From Tubulanus polymorphus (lineage: Eukaryota > Nemertea > Palaeonemertea > Tubulaniformes > Tubulanidae), in the NCBI RefSeq assembly GCF_964204645.1, contig NC_134033.1:5924231-5988230 (forward strand): DNA of 64,000 bases. The letters are read 5' to 3'. A program made the position numbers and the translations under genes. Positions 17,601 to 28,370 of the stretch are shown here, piece by piece (the stretch's first letter is position 1; every line of letters begins with the position of its first letter). Under the pieces are notes generated by a model. That model was not told where the DNA came from and searched no databases. It saw only the letters and a list, made by a program, of their open reading frames with translations.

Positions 17601-18708
17601 GTAATTTAATTAAATCAAATACATATATCTTTAAATTATTATCTCTTTCTATTTTGGGGATGTTTTTAATTCTAACAGGATACTTATCTATCTTATAATT
17701 ATTTTCAAATGGTTTATAATGAGTTAATCTAAAACTATGTGTAATATCTTCTGTTGGATGTAAACAACTTATTATAGCCCATAGAAAACATTTATCATCT
17801 TCATTTTGTATATTTATTACAGCATTAGTTTTAAATGGTAGTTTAATATAACTTGATGCTTCAATATATGGTTCTTTATAATATGATAAATTATTTTCAT
17901 CAATTGGTTTTGATTTAGTTAACTTATTATATTTTGTGTTATAAACATGTAAAGTTATAAATATTATCTCATCAAATATTAAACCAGATCCTTCAAAATA
18001 TTTCTCTTCTATTTTAGTTTTTATTTCATTATAACATTTATTTAATTTATCATCTATATGTTGTTTAGATATAATATGTTGTGAATGAGAATTTTTATTA
18101 TATATTGGTTTATCTTCAGATTTTATAAACTTTACTTTAACTGATATACTAATTTTAGGATATTCAACATCCGTAATTATTTTTATTATTTCTTTCATAT
18201 TTTCTAAATGTTTTTTATTTTCTTCTATTGTTTTTCCTTTATGAAATTTAAACTCGATAGCTTCTGGACCAATATCACTTTTAAATGCTTCGGTTATCTC
18301 TATATCTTTTTTATTATCTAATGAATTAATATAATTTCTTACATCTTCCATGTATGGTCTTTTATTGTTTAATTTATTTTTTATTCTTTTAATTGTCTTC
18401 TGTTTCTTATCGTTATCATTATCAAAATAATCTTCACCTAAATTATCATTATTCTTATTTCTAATATGACTTATAGATTTTAAATGTTCTTTATAATATC
18501 TTTTATCACTGAATGATTGATTACATGTATCACATTTATATGTTTCTTTTTCATTCTTTAATTCTTCTAATTTAGTTTCTAATATATCATCCTTATATTC
18601 TAGTTTCAATTTATTCTCTAAATGTGTTATAGTTTTATTGTGTCTTGCTTTTTGAGACTTGTCTATATCGATATTACATGTTGGGCAGTAGTATTTATTT
18701 GCTTCCAT
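14675..18708 (-). pseudogene. Protein-primed DNA polymerase B, two frame breaks
   Basis: Replicative polymerase of the element. N-terminal C2H2 fingers (CPTCNIDIDK ~9; CDTCNQSF ~58) and a further finger-like CRKC (~430) precede the exonuclease region: YGDFFES (ExoI; an extra Phe separates D and E) and FHNLSGYDAHLF (ExoII). Between these lies CYYC...RDHDHLNGKFRG...CN. Polymerase motifs: A, DANNLYGWAM (~15960-16000); B, KLMNNAFYGKTCEN (~15475-15515); C, YLDTDSYI (~15190-15215). The frame is broken at an A/T run near 16681-16690 (one-base shift) and by an in-frame TAA at 15686-15688; the open pieces are 16681-18708, 15686-16636 and 14675-15661. It starts inside the right TIR region with a class A motif. 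Confidence 0.95.
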
Positions 18709-18975
18709 TTTAATACTATATTTTTTATTAAAATTGATTTTAGAAGTTCAATGATTTAAATGTTATTCATTTATGTGAATATTTTAAGAGTAATAGGGAT
18801 AATAGGCTTTCGTATCAAAGGTTGAAGGGGCGAGTGAGTAAAAAATGAAAATAATAATAATTTATAGTTGAATTAGGAGTGTGCGCGACTAATTCAACTG
18901 TAAATTATTATTATTTTCATTTTTACGAGCTCGACCCTTCGACCTTTGGTATGAAAGCCTATTATCCCTATTACT
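18620..18975. repeat. Right terminal inverted repeat, outer part palindromic
   Basis: Reverse complement of 581-937. The outer 187 bp (18789-18975) form a palindrome. The inner part contains the polymerase B start and its promoter, so the TIR covers the first ~30 codons of a working gene location. Confidence 0.95.
18709..18742 (-). promoter_or_regulatory. Class A start motif before polymerase B
   Basis: Minus strand: AATCAATTTTAATAAAAAAT, then ATAGTATTAAAATGG. It is duplicated in the left TIR (about 813-849) and conserved in the second Polinton. Confidence 0.6.
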
Positions 18976-18981
18976 AATATA
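18976..18981. repeat. Target-site duplication AATATA (right)
   Basis: Identical to 575-580. On the minus strand it encodes the Tyr-Ile of the interrupted protease. Confidence 0.9.
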
Positions 18982-18989
18982 AGGAAGAA

Positions 18990-19200
18990 TCTCTCCAGTT
19001 GCAGACTTCACTTCTATTAGATCCGAAACAGGAGTTATATCCCGAGTACGTCCAAAAATCCATAACTGACAGTAGACACCATTGAACCAGTATCTAGCAA
19101 CATCTTACAGGAAATCCCATCAACTGTGACTGACGCTTCATTGGGACGACCAACCAATCTATCAACGACAACATCATCATCCCTTGTCCTATGGTTGCCA
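18990..19200 (-). pseudogene. Retrotransposon aspartic protease, N-terminal half
   Basis: Minus-strand translation gives MLLDTGSMVSTVSYGF, the D-T-G active-site motif of a retroviral aspartic protease, reading on toward a GEILPYI-type end at the Polinton junction. The other half is at 574 downward. The domain is cut by the insertion, and a stop also lies a few codons after the active-site region. Confidence 0.7.
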
Positions 19201-19414
19201 TGATTTCTCACCTTAGTTAATTTTACATGTCTGTTAACTTTCCTACTGTTATTACGTATATATTTATTCCTTCGGCCTATTTCCTGACTGCACCCTGTGG
19301 GCGGCCGTTGTCCCGAGGGTGGATGGCATTTAAATCTGACGAATTTTCAGTGGTTCCATGCGTTCTGTAGGGCTGTTGACACTTTCGCCAACCATGGCCT
19401 TCTCTACTACAGTT

Positions 19415-19648
19415 TTAACAAATCCACTGCGTAGTTCTGTTCTCGTTGGGTGACGATCTGTTCATGATCTTAGGATCCCAACGCTTCGACTTTGCACCAG
19501 TTTTAAGCCGCTCTAGCCGTGACTGAATACTTGTCATCCTGGTGTCAGTAGCTTTAAATCGATCCTCGATTCGGTCCAGTTTCTTATCGATTGAAGGCAA
19601 AGTTGGTCCAGAAGAAGTTGAGGGTCCCGAGTTGACGGACACCTCCAC
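19415..19648 (-). pseudogene. Retrotransposon gag C-terminal fragment
   Basis: A 77-codon frame with a coiled-coil-like stretch (IDKKLDRIEDRFKATDTRM) followed by a basic end. Its position between the gag core and the protease suggests gag or linker. No zinc knuckle is visible. Low-complexity match only. Confidence 0.4.
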
Positions 19649-19857
19649 GGCCGATGCTTAAGCTTTGGTAGAGATAGCCGTCACTGAGCGGGATAACTCC
19701 TGCTCAACTTTCCTGGCTTCGGTTACTAAACTTCTGAAATTCACATCGTATGTGTTTACAAACGCCCTCTAATCGTCATCTTCAGTTGCATATTCTGCAG
19801 TCCAGCCCAGAACTGGGGCTTCAACATCGCTTCGGAAATGTCCTTGAATGCCTTGGA

Positions 19858-20283
19858 TCACAATTCCTCTAACCGACAACTCCATTGTGCGACGGATTCC
19901 AATGGTTCTTGAGCACTGCAATAAAACTTCGAAAACACCTGCGATGGTGTAAGTACGTCGCCATAAATCGTTTCAAATTTTTGAAGTATATCCTTTAGAG
20001 TAGCCTCCTCTCCTAAGTTCAGAACCACTTCCGCAGCTGTACCTCGAAGAGACCTCCAGACGGCTTGAATAACCGTAGGGGTCTTGATAGATGCATCTTC
20101 CATTAAGGCTTTCAGCTCGAACCTCCATTGCTTAAAAGATACTTCACCTTTATCACCCTCTATACCAGAAAAAGTACCCAAGCGAGGTGTATGGAGCACG
20201 ACGCAGTTTCTAGAACCTACATGGCTGACCTTAGGTTTTGTATCCTTATTACCCTCATCCATTTCGGAGCAAGAATGGAACAC
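19858..20283 (-). pseudogene. Gag-like capsid domain of LTR retrotransposon
   Basis: A 141-residue frame with VSFKQWRFELKALMEDAS, then VWRSLRGTAAEVVLNLG and ILQKFETIYGDVLTPSQVFSKFY. This is the capsid-core pattern of Ty3/gypsy Gag and of domesticated PNMA-type proteins. It would form the particle core. The frame ends early, so Gag is truncated. An independent domesticated gene is unlikely because LTR, primer site and protease flank it in the right order. Confidence 0.7.
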
Positions 20284-21433
20284 AGTTTAATTTTGGAAAT
20301 ATCTTTGGACCAAAGATAAAATTCTATCTACCTAGCTTCAGGTGAACACACTTAATACTCTCCTGATAAAGTTAGCCTACTTAATAAGTCAAAATTTGCA
20401 ATCTCAATACGGCTTACTGTTGTTTATACCTAACTAACCTATACAGGACTTTACCTAGCCAGGGTTGACGAGGTTAACCAATATTTGCCACAGAAAATTA
20501 ATACAAATTGGATCACCAAACTCTGACAGAATATGAACAAGTTAAGACATGCACATGCAACAAATAACCAAAGCTACTTCCAAATAAATATCACAGGTAT
20601 TTTTTCCGATAGAAATATATTAAGATATCACACCACTTGGTATGATTGGAAACAAAATAGCTAAATGAAATTAGTTTTCTACATAACCACCAGGTGTCAG
20701 GAGCAGTAAATACACGTTTCAACCAATTCAGTTATCGTAGAACACCCCAGGTAGCACTTTAGGCATAACCTTCAGAATTTGTTAACCCAATTAGTTGTCA
20801 CTCATGACACCAGATGACTCTGCCACACCACAATAATATTATAGAAGCACAGAATAATACGAGCACAAGCACAGAATAAGATTGTCAAATAAATAAACAG
20901 AAATGAAAATATCAGTCTCTCTCCGGGAAATATTCACACTTCACGAACTAAACTAAAGTCACAAGCTCTCACTGTGAGATCAGCTTACCCTTACACACAA
21001 CCGTAAAGCTAGCTAGCTATAATATCATGCATGCATGCACATGTATAATTTTTACCGTAATCCTTCAACCTTGAGTTGTAACCAGACGACGAACTTACGT
21101 CCAAATAACTCACATTCCAGACGAATTTCGGTCAACCATCAGTTGTCAATTTTCTCAATTTCGACGATAACAATAAACGGCAAATAATCAAGAATCTAGA
21201 CGCAACAATTTCAACGAATACGAAGTTCATACACAGCGTATACACTCTCTTTACTTCACATATTTCCTCAGACGTGATACAAACCGCGAGCAGAATCTAG
21301 ATCAACCTTGAATTCATAGTTGGCTGCGCCGAATTAATAACACGACTTCATTCAAACGCTTCGAAAATCACCACTGAATAACTGTGCGATATTTCATTTC
21401 GATTCAACCACTGATCCAACATCGGGTGAATGA

Positions 21434-21451
21434 GTCCTGTCGCGGACGCCA
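21434..21451 (-). other. Primer-binding site of the LTR retrotransposon
   Basis: The minus strand reads TGGCGTCCGCGACAGGAC directly next to the LTR end. It begins TGG as expected for pairing with the CCA end of a tRNA. Which tRNA is not determined. Confidence 0.6.
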
Positions 21452-21454
21452 AAA

Positions 21455-22091
21455 TGTGACAGGCTGGTTGCCCGTGTACTCTTATGAGAGCACTTGCGGC
21501 TCTTGTCGTAGGTTCGGACTCCCGATTAACTCGAAGGAAAAAAGATGGTCGAAGGCATCCAAGGCCGCGGGATAACACGCCCCTAAGAAGAAGGAATAAA
21601 CAAATTATCAATAGTCTCTCTAAAGATATAATTTATTTCTTCACAACAATGGGGACCTCGAGGGACCGCCACAAAATGGCGCCTAGAAACTGGAAACTTT
21701 TTTATTGATCTCTCAAACATGGCGGTCACTGATCATCTCCCATATAAACATTAAAACCATTTTATTTTTATAAGTTATCACACTGACTTACAATACATAG
21801 CACCAATTCAATTATGACTTAACATTTACACAGACAAGAGAAAGCCATATTGAATTTGCCAATACAAGAATCGGATTATTCAACTTTTAAAGTCCCGAAA
21901 AAATTACCAAAGTGATAAATTTTCTAAATAATAATGTGGACAAATGCAGGATAGAATTCACGAATAAGAGTAAATAATTCTCACCTGAAGAACAAGGAAT
22001 AAACAAATTATCAATAGTCTCTCTAAACATATAATTTATTTCTTCACAATTGATCTCTCAAACATGGCGGTCACTGATTATCTGACAATCA
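21455..22091 (-). repeat. Probable 5' LTR
   Basis: Bounded on the plus strand by TGTGACAG next to the primer site and by a CTGACAATCA end. It contains an internal direct repeat: GAATAAACAAATTATCAATA with the following ~50 bases occurs at ~21593 and ~21990, and CTCTCAAACATGGCGGTCAC at ~21711 and ~22054. The outer boundary is uncertain because no second LTR is in the window. Confidence 0.45.
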
Positions 22092-24365
22092 GGTTTGAGC
22101 GATGAAAACGCCACCTATAAGGAAAGCTAAATACCTGCATAAAGAAACAATAAAACATACCCAGGCATGAAATGTCGGCTATCAACATACGATTTGAAAG
22201 GTATAAAGACAAATATACGAAAATGAGCTTAATTTTACGATTAATTTATGAAATTAGTATGAGACATTTTTTTCTTAATTTTACGATTTCAAATGATACC
22301 TACGGTAATTTTACCATTGCTTGTAGAAATATGAATAAATTTCCCATGGGCAAAGTGTGGTTTACCTTGAAAGCTAGAGGTTGTTTGGAGCAAGGGCATT
22401 GTTTATGAAAAATCTTTTTAATTCTTGACTTCAAAGTTCTATAAGTTTACCTTGTATTTTATATCTCTGAAAGAATTATTTTGTGGTCAAATGAGGCAAA
22501 TATATACATTTGTTTATGGTCCACGTCCGAAAATTCTTAGGGTACAGGTAGGCAGGGAAACTATTTCACATTTAGAAAAAATATCTTCCACAATTTAAAA
22601 AAAAATATTCAAATAAAATTCATATGATGTCATCAATCAGAGGGTGGCTGAATATTGAAACTTTTTGAAACCTCTTCCAATGTAGGGCCGCAGAAGCTAA
22701 AATACCGATACCGTAAAAAATCGGGGTACGTAAAACGATCGTCTTAATCCCGGATTTTACTACTAAAATATTCAGACCTCGACCGATACCTAAAGTTTGC
22801 TGCTTAGTATTTTCAGGTCACAAGAAACTCTACAATTTATTACAAATTCTATCATACAGAAAACAGAGCGCGCATCTTCTGCTATAGAAATTTAAATTTT
22901 CATGTCAAACTTGCGGTTGTAGGTAAAATCCCCTGGGTAAAAATCCCCCGGGAAGAAAGCTAGGTAAATATCCCTGGGTAAAAATCCCCTATTTAAAAAT
23001 CCCCAAATATTCAAGTAGGTAAAAATCCACACTTTTTCAAGAATATTTCAAAGCAAAATGTTTCTCCAATTTTATTCATTTGCAATGAGACTGAAATATG
23101 TTTGATCTGCGCATTTATATCTTTCACTATCTTTCATCGTCGTTCCGGGGATCAGCTGCGAGTTTTTTCCTCATCATGAGAATCAAATCGAGTACAACTT
23201 ATTTGATTACTACCAGTGATTTGGCTGCGGGCTTCAATTAGTTAAAATTAACCGTGTATTTACTAAGATAGATCGTTAGTTTACCGGGGAGTCGTAGACC
23301 TAAACTAAACACGCCGAAGATATATAGCGGAGAAAAGCTGTTGTGTCGACGAGGTATCAAAATAAAAAAGAATGTATTACTTTATTCGGCCGCGGGCTTC
23401 AACCTCTATATCAATACCATCAATACTTACATACCGATCATTGTCAAATGCACAAGGTATTTACTAAATACAAGTATATAACACACTCCTATCCGTATGG
23501 TTGACTCACACTTGACATTCGGAGTAAGCGTTCGCTGTGGGGAAAAGGAGATCGTTCGCTGCGTCGCTTGAAAATTCTTTCGTCGGAACAAAATTTATTT
23601 CTTTCGAACCAATAATATTCTGTTCGATTGAACCAATTTGAAAAAATCGTTAGAATAAAGTTGAAAAAAGTTTTTTTGTCCAAACGAAAGGTTTTTGATT
23701 CAAACAATCATTCGATCGAACAGAATCGTTTTAATTTGAACAGAATTTTCTTGTCAGAACATTAAGTTTTTCGTTCGAACAAGTATATTGTAAAAGTTTT
23801 TTCTCCGAACCAACAGTATTAAGTATTTCGCTCAATTGAACAGAATTGTTTTCATTCAAACATTCGTTCGAAAAAAATTGTTTTCGCTCAACCAAATTTT
23901 CATTTTCAAGTTTTTCATTTCAACAATAACATAGCTTTTTATTCGAAACACATTTTTTTGTCAGAATGAAAAAAAGTTTTGGTTCAAACAAAAAGCGTAT
24001 TGTTCGATCAAACAGAATTGTTTTCATTCGAACAAGATTTTCTTGTCGGAACATTAAGTTTTTTGGTCGTTTTGGAAATTTACTCGGTCTCGTATATTTT
24101 GGATTACTGTGTATGTCATTTGTCAGGACATTAAGCAGAAATACCACTTGGGATATGACCTTGCGTGATAAAAGCATAGAGACAGGCAAACTTGTGTTCA
24201 ACAGGAATGGACGTTTATCAACTCGCGGTTGATTAGAGCGATACCGAGTATCGGGGATAGATGTAGTACATGAATGAATAGGCATCAAAACCCCTTATGG
24301 AAATTAACTGACGCATCCGGTTCACCGGCTCAACCGGTATTTGGTTTTTGTTTTTTACAATTCAG
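22092..24365. other. Intergenic host DNA with dispersed repeats
   Basis: No supported gene. It contains a short GGTAAAAATCCCC repeat cluster (about 22920-23010), a segment at 23140-23420 found again inverted at 45230-45500, and a long TTCG...GAAC-rich degenerate repeat at 23560-24080. Confidence 0.6.
23560..24080. repeat. Degenerate TTCGTTCGAAC / CAGAATTGTTTTCATT repeat array
   Basis: Repeated phrases TTCGATCGAACAGAATCGTT, CATTCGAACAAGATTTTCTTG and GTCAGAACATTAAGTTTTT recur many times with local palindromes. Related sequence occurs at 44290-44620 and briefly at 34840-34920. It is a simple-repeat-derived or satellite-like family, not coding. Confidence 0.6.
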
Positions 24366-24512
24366 CTCATCGACTGCCAATTTGCGTCGCAGATTTTTTG
24401 TCAATTCGAATTACGGCGGATGCCCTTACGATCAGTTATGGATGGCAGTGCAAGATCCAAAGCCTTTGTTGGGAGACTGTATTTACGATAGAAGAACAGA
24501 TACACATATTAC
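24366..24512 (+). pseudogene. Relic exon 4 of the tandem PAN/YGGCP gene family
   Basis: After an intact acceptor (TTACAATTCAG) the exon encodes the conserved pattern NLRRRFFVNSNYGGCPYDQL, WMAVQDPKPLLGDCIYDRR, homologous to the exons at 38370 and 53573. Similarity ends at about 24512 in an ATT/ATC repeat, with no matching donor. Other exons of this copy were not found, so it is a fragment of an old duplicate. Confidence 0.7.
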
Positions 24513-26369
24513 AATTATTATTATCATCATCATCATTTCCCTCTCTTTCTATGCAGATAAACCGCAAAAGTTGCTTAAAGCTCCTAAACATCTCAACGGA
24601 TTCTACCATATTTTAAAGGAGTTTTCTTAACCCCAGTACGCACAAAGTAACTCGTTCCCCAAAGGAGAGTAAATTAATTTGTTCGTTTGTAAATGCTTGA
24701 TGATAATTTGTATTATCATTGATTTCTGCATAATAATGTAGGCTTTTTATTTGTTTACGGATGACAATAGTGGTTATGTCGTAATTCGAAGTCTCCTCTA
24801 CATACCAAATTACATCGAAAAAACAGATATTATTTCGGACGAGAAAATATTTCTAACTGTTTTAATGTCCAACACGGCTAGTCATCATTGCGTTCGAACC
24901 GTGTTTCGACTCCAACAAATTCGAAACCGCCGTTTTGGAATTTGAAAAGTTAACTTGAAATTAATTGAATTTTAACTTGAATTGGTGTGTATTGGAAACA
25001 CGCCAATTCAAGTTGACATGTATTGAATAGTCATTGTTCGACTTTCATCACATCGAAAATAATTTGATATGTATGGTCGTATTATGATATAAATTGCCGT
25101 AGTTGTACCAGTCATACCCCGACAAAAAATAATTTTTTTTCGTTTGCATTTATAATTGTTTATCATTTATAATTATAAAGATCGGTTCTGTAATAGCACT
25201 CGACGTATTATAGTCTTCTATATCTCTCAACACCGTAGACCAAGCGCCAAGACCGGAACACCAGGTCACAAAACGTTCTCTCCAGTTTCATCATGTTTGG
25301 CAGCCCACTGCACCTCGTTCCATGTCAGCCACATCAGTTACAGCTCGTCGGTCATTATTCGCCTCCAGGTGAATTTTGGTTGTCCTCTTGTTCTCGTTCC
25401 TTGAATGGTCCAATGTTGGACTTTGATATGATGTCAGGCTCCATTCGAATGACATGCCCAAGTTTCCTTCGTCTGTGCCGTAAAATTTGAGTTAATCTGA
25501 TTTCGTTGGTCAAATCCTCTGTGTACTAAATCGGAGGTAATTCCCCGGGAGCGAATTCAAATAAATTAAGAATCGGTAGAAGAACAAACAGTTCCATCAT
25601 TCAGATTATACCATGTTTAAATCATTAAGTCGAACGGTTTCTGTTTAACATACTCCTTCTCAACGCAAGCCACAAATGATGCAAAAATACAGTACGTTAA
25701 GATATAATTTTAGAGAAACAGGTCGATAGTGGTGCTCCAAATAGCAGAAGGTGACATTATGTGATATGGCATCAGCCAAAACAGGCCGTGTTATCGGAAG
25801 ACATTAACAATGAACGAGGATCAATTTCGAAGTTTATGGTTAACTCAGAATTTGGCAAATTAAAGTCATCAAATCAGAAAAAGGTCCGTGTTTTCATTAA
25901 AAAGGACTTTTTTCTTGTGCCTGCTTCGGATCAATCCAGAGGATTGTAAAAGTTCATCGTGCCTTTCAAATTCGTGATCAAGAACATTCGTAATTTGTCT
26001 TCATTTCTTATATCATTGAATCAAATCAATCACAATTTCCACTTCTTTTTTGTTTTTCCGCAGTGTATTTTGCGAGGTTTTGTGTTCACAATATGCAACT
26101 CATAAACTTTTTATTGAAACCTTTACGTACCTTCTTTTTTCCTTGAAAAATGTGTTCCCAGGAACAGACCCGTTCATATCTATCACAAGGCACAATCCTA
26201 CAGGCCTAATCGGCCCACGCCACTCGAAGTTCCAATAGAACAGCCGGCACTTCTCGGCTATATCAACGCGATGCTTCGAGGAGTTAGCAGCGATTGAAAC
26301 GCAATCCATCGTCAAACAATGTATGTTTATATACTTATAACGACTGCGTTGCAGGACCATCGTTAGTGG
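24513..26369. other. Intergenic host DNA
   Basis: I see no supported gene. Short open frames here have no recognisable domain. Confidence 0.5.
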
Positions 26370-28370
26370 ATCAGACTGGAACACAGAGTCAAAAATAAAG
26401 GACGATTTGAGACATGCAACACAGTCGTTTTTACATAGTGGAAAGACTATTTGTGGTTCTAGGATTAGTCAAAACTCCCATAGAACTCTTAAGGACTTAA
26501 AAAACTACTCAGATATCAAGGTTTGTTCTTTTGATAAAGGAAATGGTATAGTCATTATTAATTCAAATGAATATTTTGAAAAAGTAGACAACATTGTTTT
26601 TGACAAATCTAAGTTTCAGGAAATTCTGGTTAATCCTAATTTATCGCACCCAGTGATAAGAAATGAAAATTCTATCAAAAATTATATACGAAAAAATGTC
26701 AAAGACTCGATTAATGAAAAGGTATATGTCTCGATTTATCAATCTGGCAGCCAACCAGGCAATCTTAATGGCCTTAATAAAGCTCATAAACCAGGTCTTC
26801 CTTTCAGACCTGTAGTTTCAATGTTAAACACAGCAGAGTATAATTTGGCTAAATACTTGACAGTATTATCAAACCACATAACATTCCTTCTAATTACATG
26901 CTAGACAGTACCTCCAATTTTTTGGAGCGATTGAAACAATTCTATTTCAAACCTACTGATATACTACTGATCAGCTTTGACGTCGAGTCACTTTTTACTA
27001 ATGTACCATTGGGACAAACAATCAATATGATAGCAGACCATATCTATGGATCGACTACTAAACCAGATTTTGATAAGGCTACCTTTAAACAACTTATGAA
27101 AATAGCAACATGTGGAATCTTTATGTATCGCGAAAGATTTTTCCGACAGGTAGATGGAGTTTACAATGGGCAGCCCTCTAGGGCCCACAATGGCTAATTT
27201 CTGTCTGGCTTATTTTGAATCTAAGCTGCTAGATGACTGTTCTGGGAAAAGTTTCGCGCCATCGTTATACCTACGTTATGTTGATGATATTTTCTGTGTA
27301 TTCAGACGTGATTCAATACATGCATCTTTCCTGGAGAAAGTAAATGCACTACACCCAAATCTTAAATTTACTTCAGAAATAGGGCCTGTCTACACTTCCA
27401 TTTCTAGATACGTATATTTCGCTCCCAACAACGGATGATGGTACCTTCACTTCTCATGTATTTAGAAAATCAACTTACACTAGCTTGATTCTAAACTTTT
27501 CAGCTATGTGTCATCAAAAAATGGAAATTTGGCTTAATCCAATGTCTGCTCCATAGAGTATATACCATTAGCAGTAGTTGGCTTGTTTTCTCACAAGAAA
27601 TTGATTTCCTCAAAAACGTTTTCCACAAAAAATGGCTACCCACAAGATTTGTTTAATTCGTGTCTAAGGAGATTTTGGAATAACAAATGTAGTGATGATA
27701 CTCCAGCTAGTATGGTCAGGGAAGATAAGGTTAAAACACTTTTTTCATTCCTTACATAGGTTTCCCTACTATTATATTTAGCAGAAAACTCAAGAGTCTA
27801 AACAATATTACAACGTGGATATTCGTAATATTAGGAACTACTTTTCACTCAAGTCCCATATTCCTTCACCCTTGTTGGCCAATGTAATTTATAAATTCAA
27901 ATGTTTGCGTGATGCAAATAACACATACATTGGTAAAACAATGCGACATTTGGCCACAAGGGAGCATGGAATTTCGCCTTCAGAAATTAAGGAACATAAC
28001 ATCATGTAAAAATTGTGCATCAAATTTTTCTTTAAAAAACAACGCTTCGATCACTGATTCTGGAAAAAATGACTTTGAAATCACCATCAAAGAGGCATTA
28101 TATAAAAAATCTAAAAAACCAAGTATTAACAAACAACTTTCCACACATGGTGTCTCATTTTTACTGAACGTATTTTGATATGTTTATAATCCATTTGTAC
28201 TTTGTAAACTAGGCCACTTCGCCCCTGCATGATATTCTCTGTTATAGTCACAGTATACTACGCATAGTTTGTAACTTTCATGTCATTTCTTGAAAAGGAA
28301 TCAAAGCGATGATTCGAAATCGATCGAAACGTTTGAACATGTAAATAAACTCATTATTATCATGAGGATT
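26370..28370 (+). mobile_element. Penelope-like retroelement (RT plus GIY-YIG), degraded
   Basis: Reading frames in order encode reverse-transcriptase blocks: KPGLPFRPVVSM and FDVESLFTNVPLGQTI (26780-27020), MGSPLGPTMANF (27166-27201), and the catalytic YVDDIF (~27280). A GIY-YIG endonuclease then starts with VIYKF and continues with NTYIGKTMRHLATREH (27887-27970). This RT plus C-terminal GIY-YIG order is specific to Penelope-like elements. At least three frameshifts, and a gap between 27438 and 27815, show that it is dead. The 3' end is approximate, near an ATGTAAATAAACTCATTATTATC stretch. Confidence 0.85.

Larger units (their letters stand above)
581..18975. mobile_element. Complete Polinton/Maverick DNA transposon (18.4 kb)
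   Basis: The element starts with AG and ends with CT, has TIRs of ~356 bp and is bounded by a 6-bp duplication, all typical of Polintons. It carries the expected genes: protein-primed polymerase B, retroviral-like integrase with C-terminal chromodomain, A32/FtsK-type packaging ATPase, and major and minor capsid proteins, plus an HNH endonuclease and small membrane proteins. Genes form two convergent blocks, rightward 1.97-6.83 kb and leftward 18.71-7.00 kb. The element is far more AT-rich than the host DNA beside it. Only a handful of frame lesions are visible, so the insertion looks fairly young. No adenovirus-type cysteine protease was recognised. Confidence 0.95.
18982..22091 (-). mobile_element. 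LTR retrotransposon (Ty3/gypsy-like), 5' half interrupted by the Polinton
   Basis: Reading the minus strand: probable LTR (about 22091 to 21455), primer-binding site, ~1.1 kb leader, gag-like frames (20283-19400), then a protease start with the catalytic motif LLDTGS (near 19100). The protease continues on the other side of the Polinton at 574-1. Several stops and shifts make it non-functional. The 3' LTR and RT lie outside the window. Confidence 0.7.

Noticed and set aside
19858-20283. Domesticated PNMA-like host gene
   Set aside because: LTR, primer-binding site and protease flank it in retrotransposon order, and the frame is broken.
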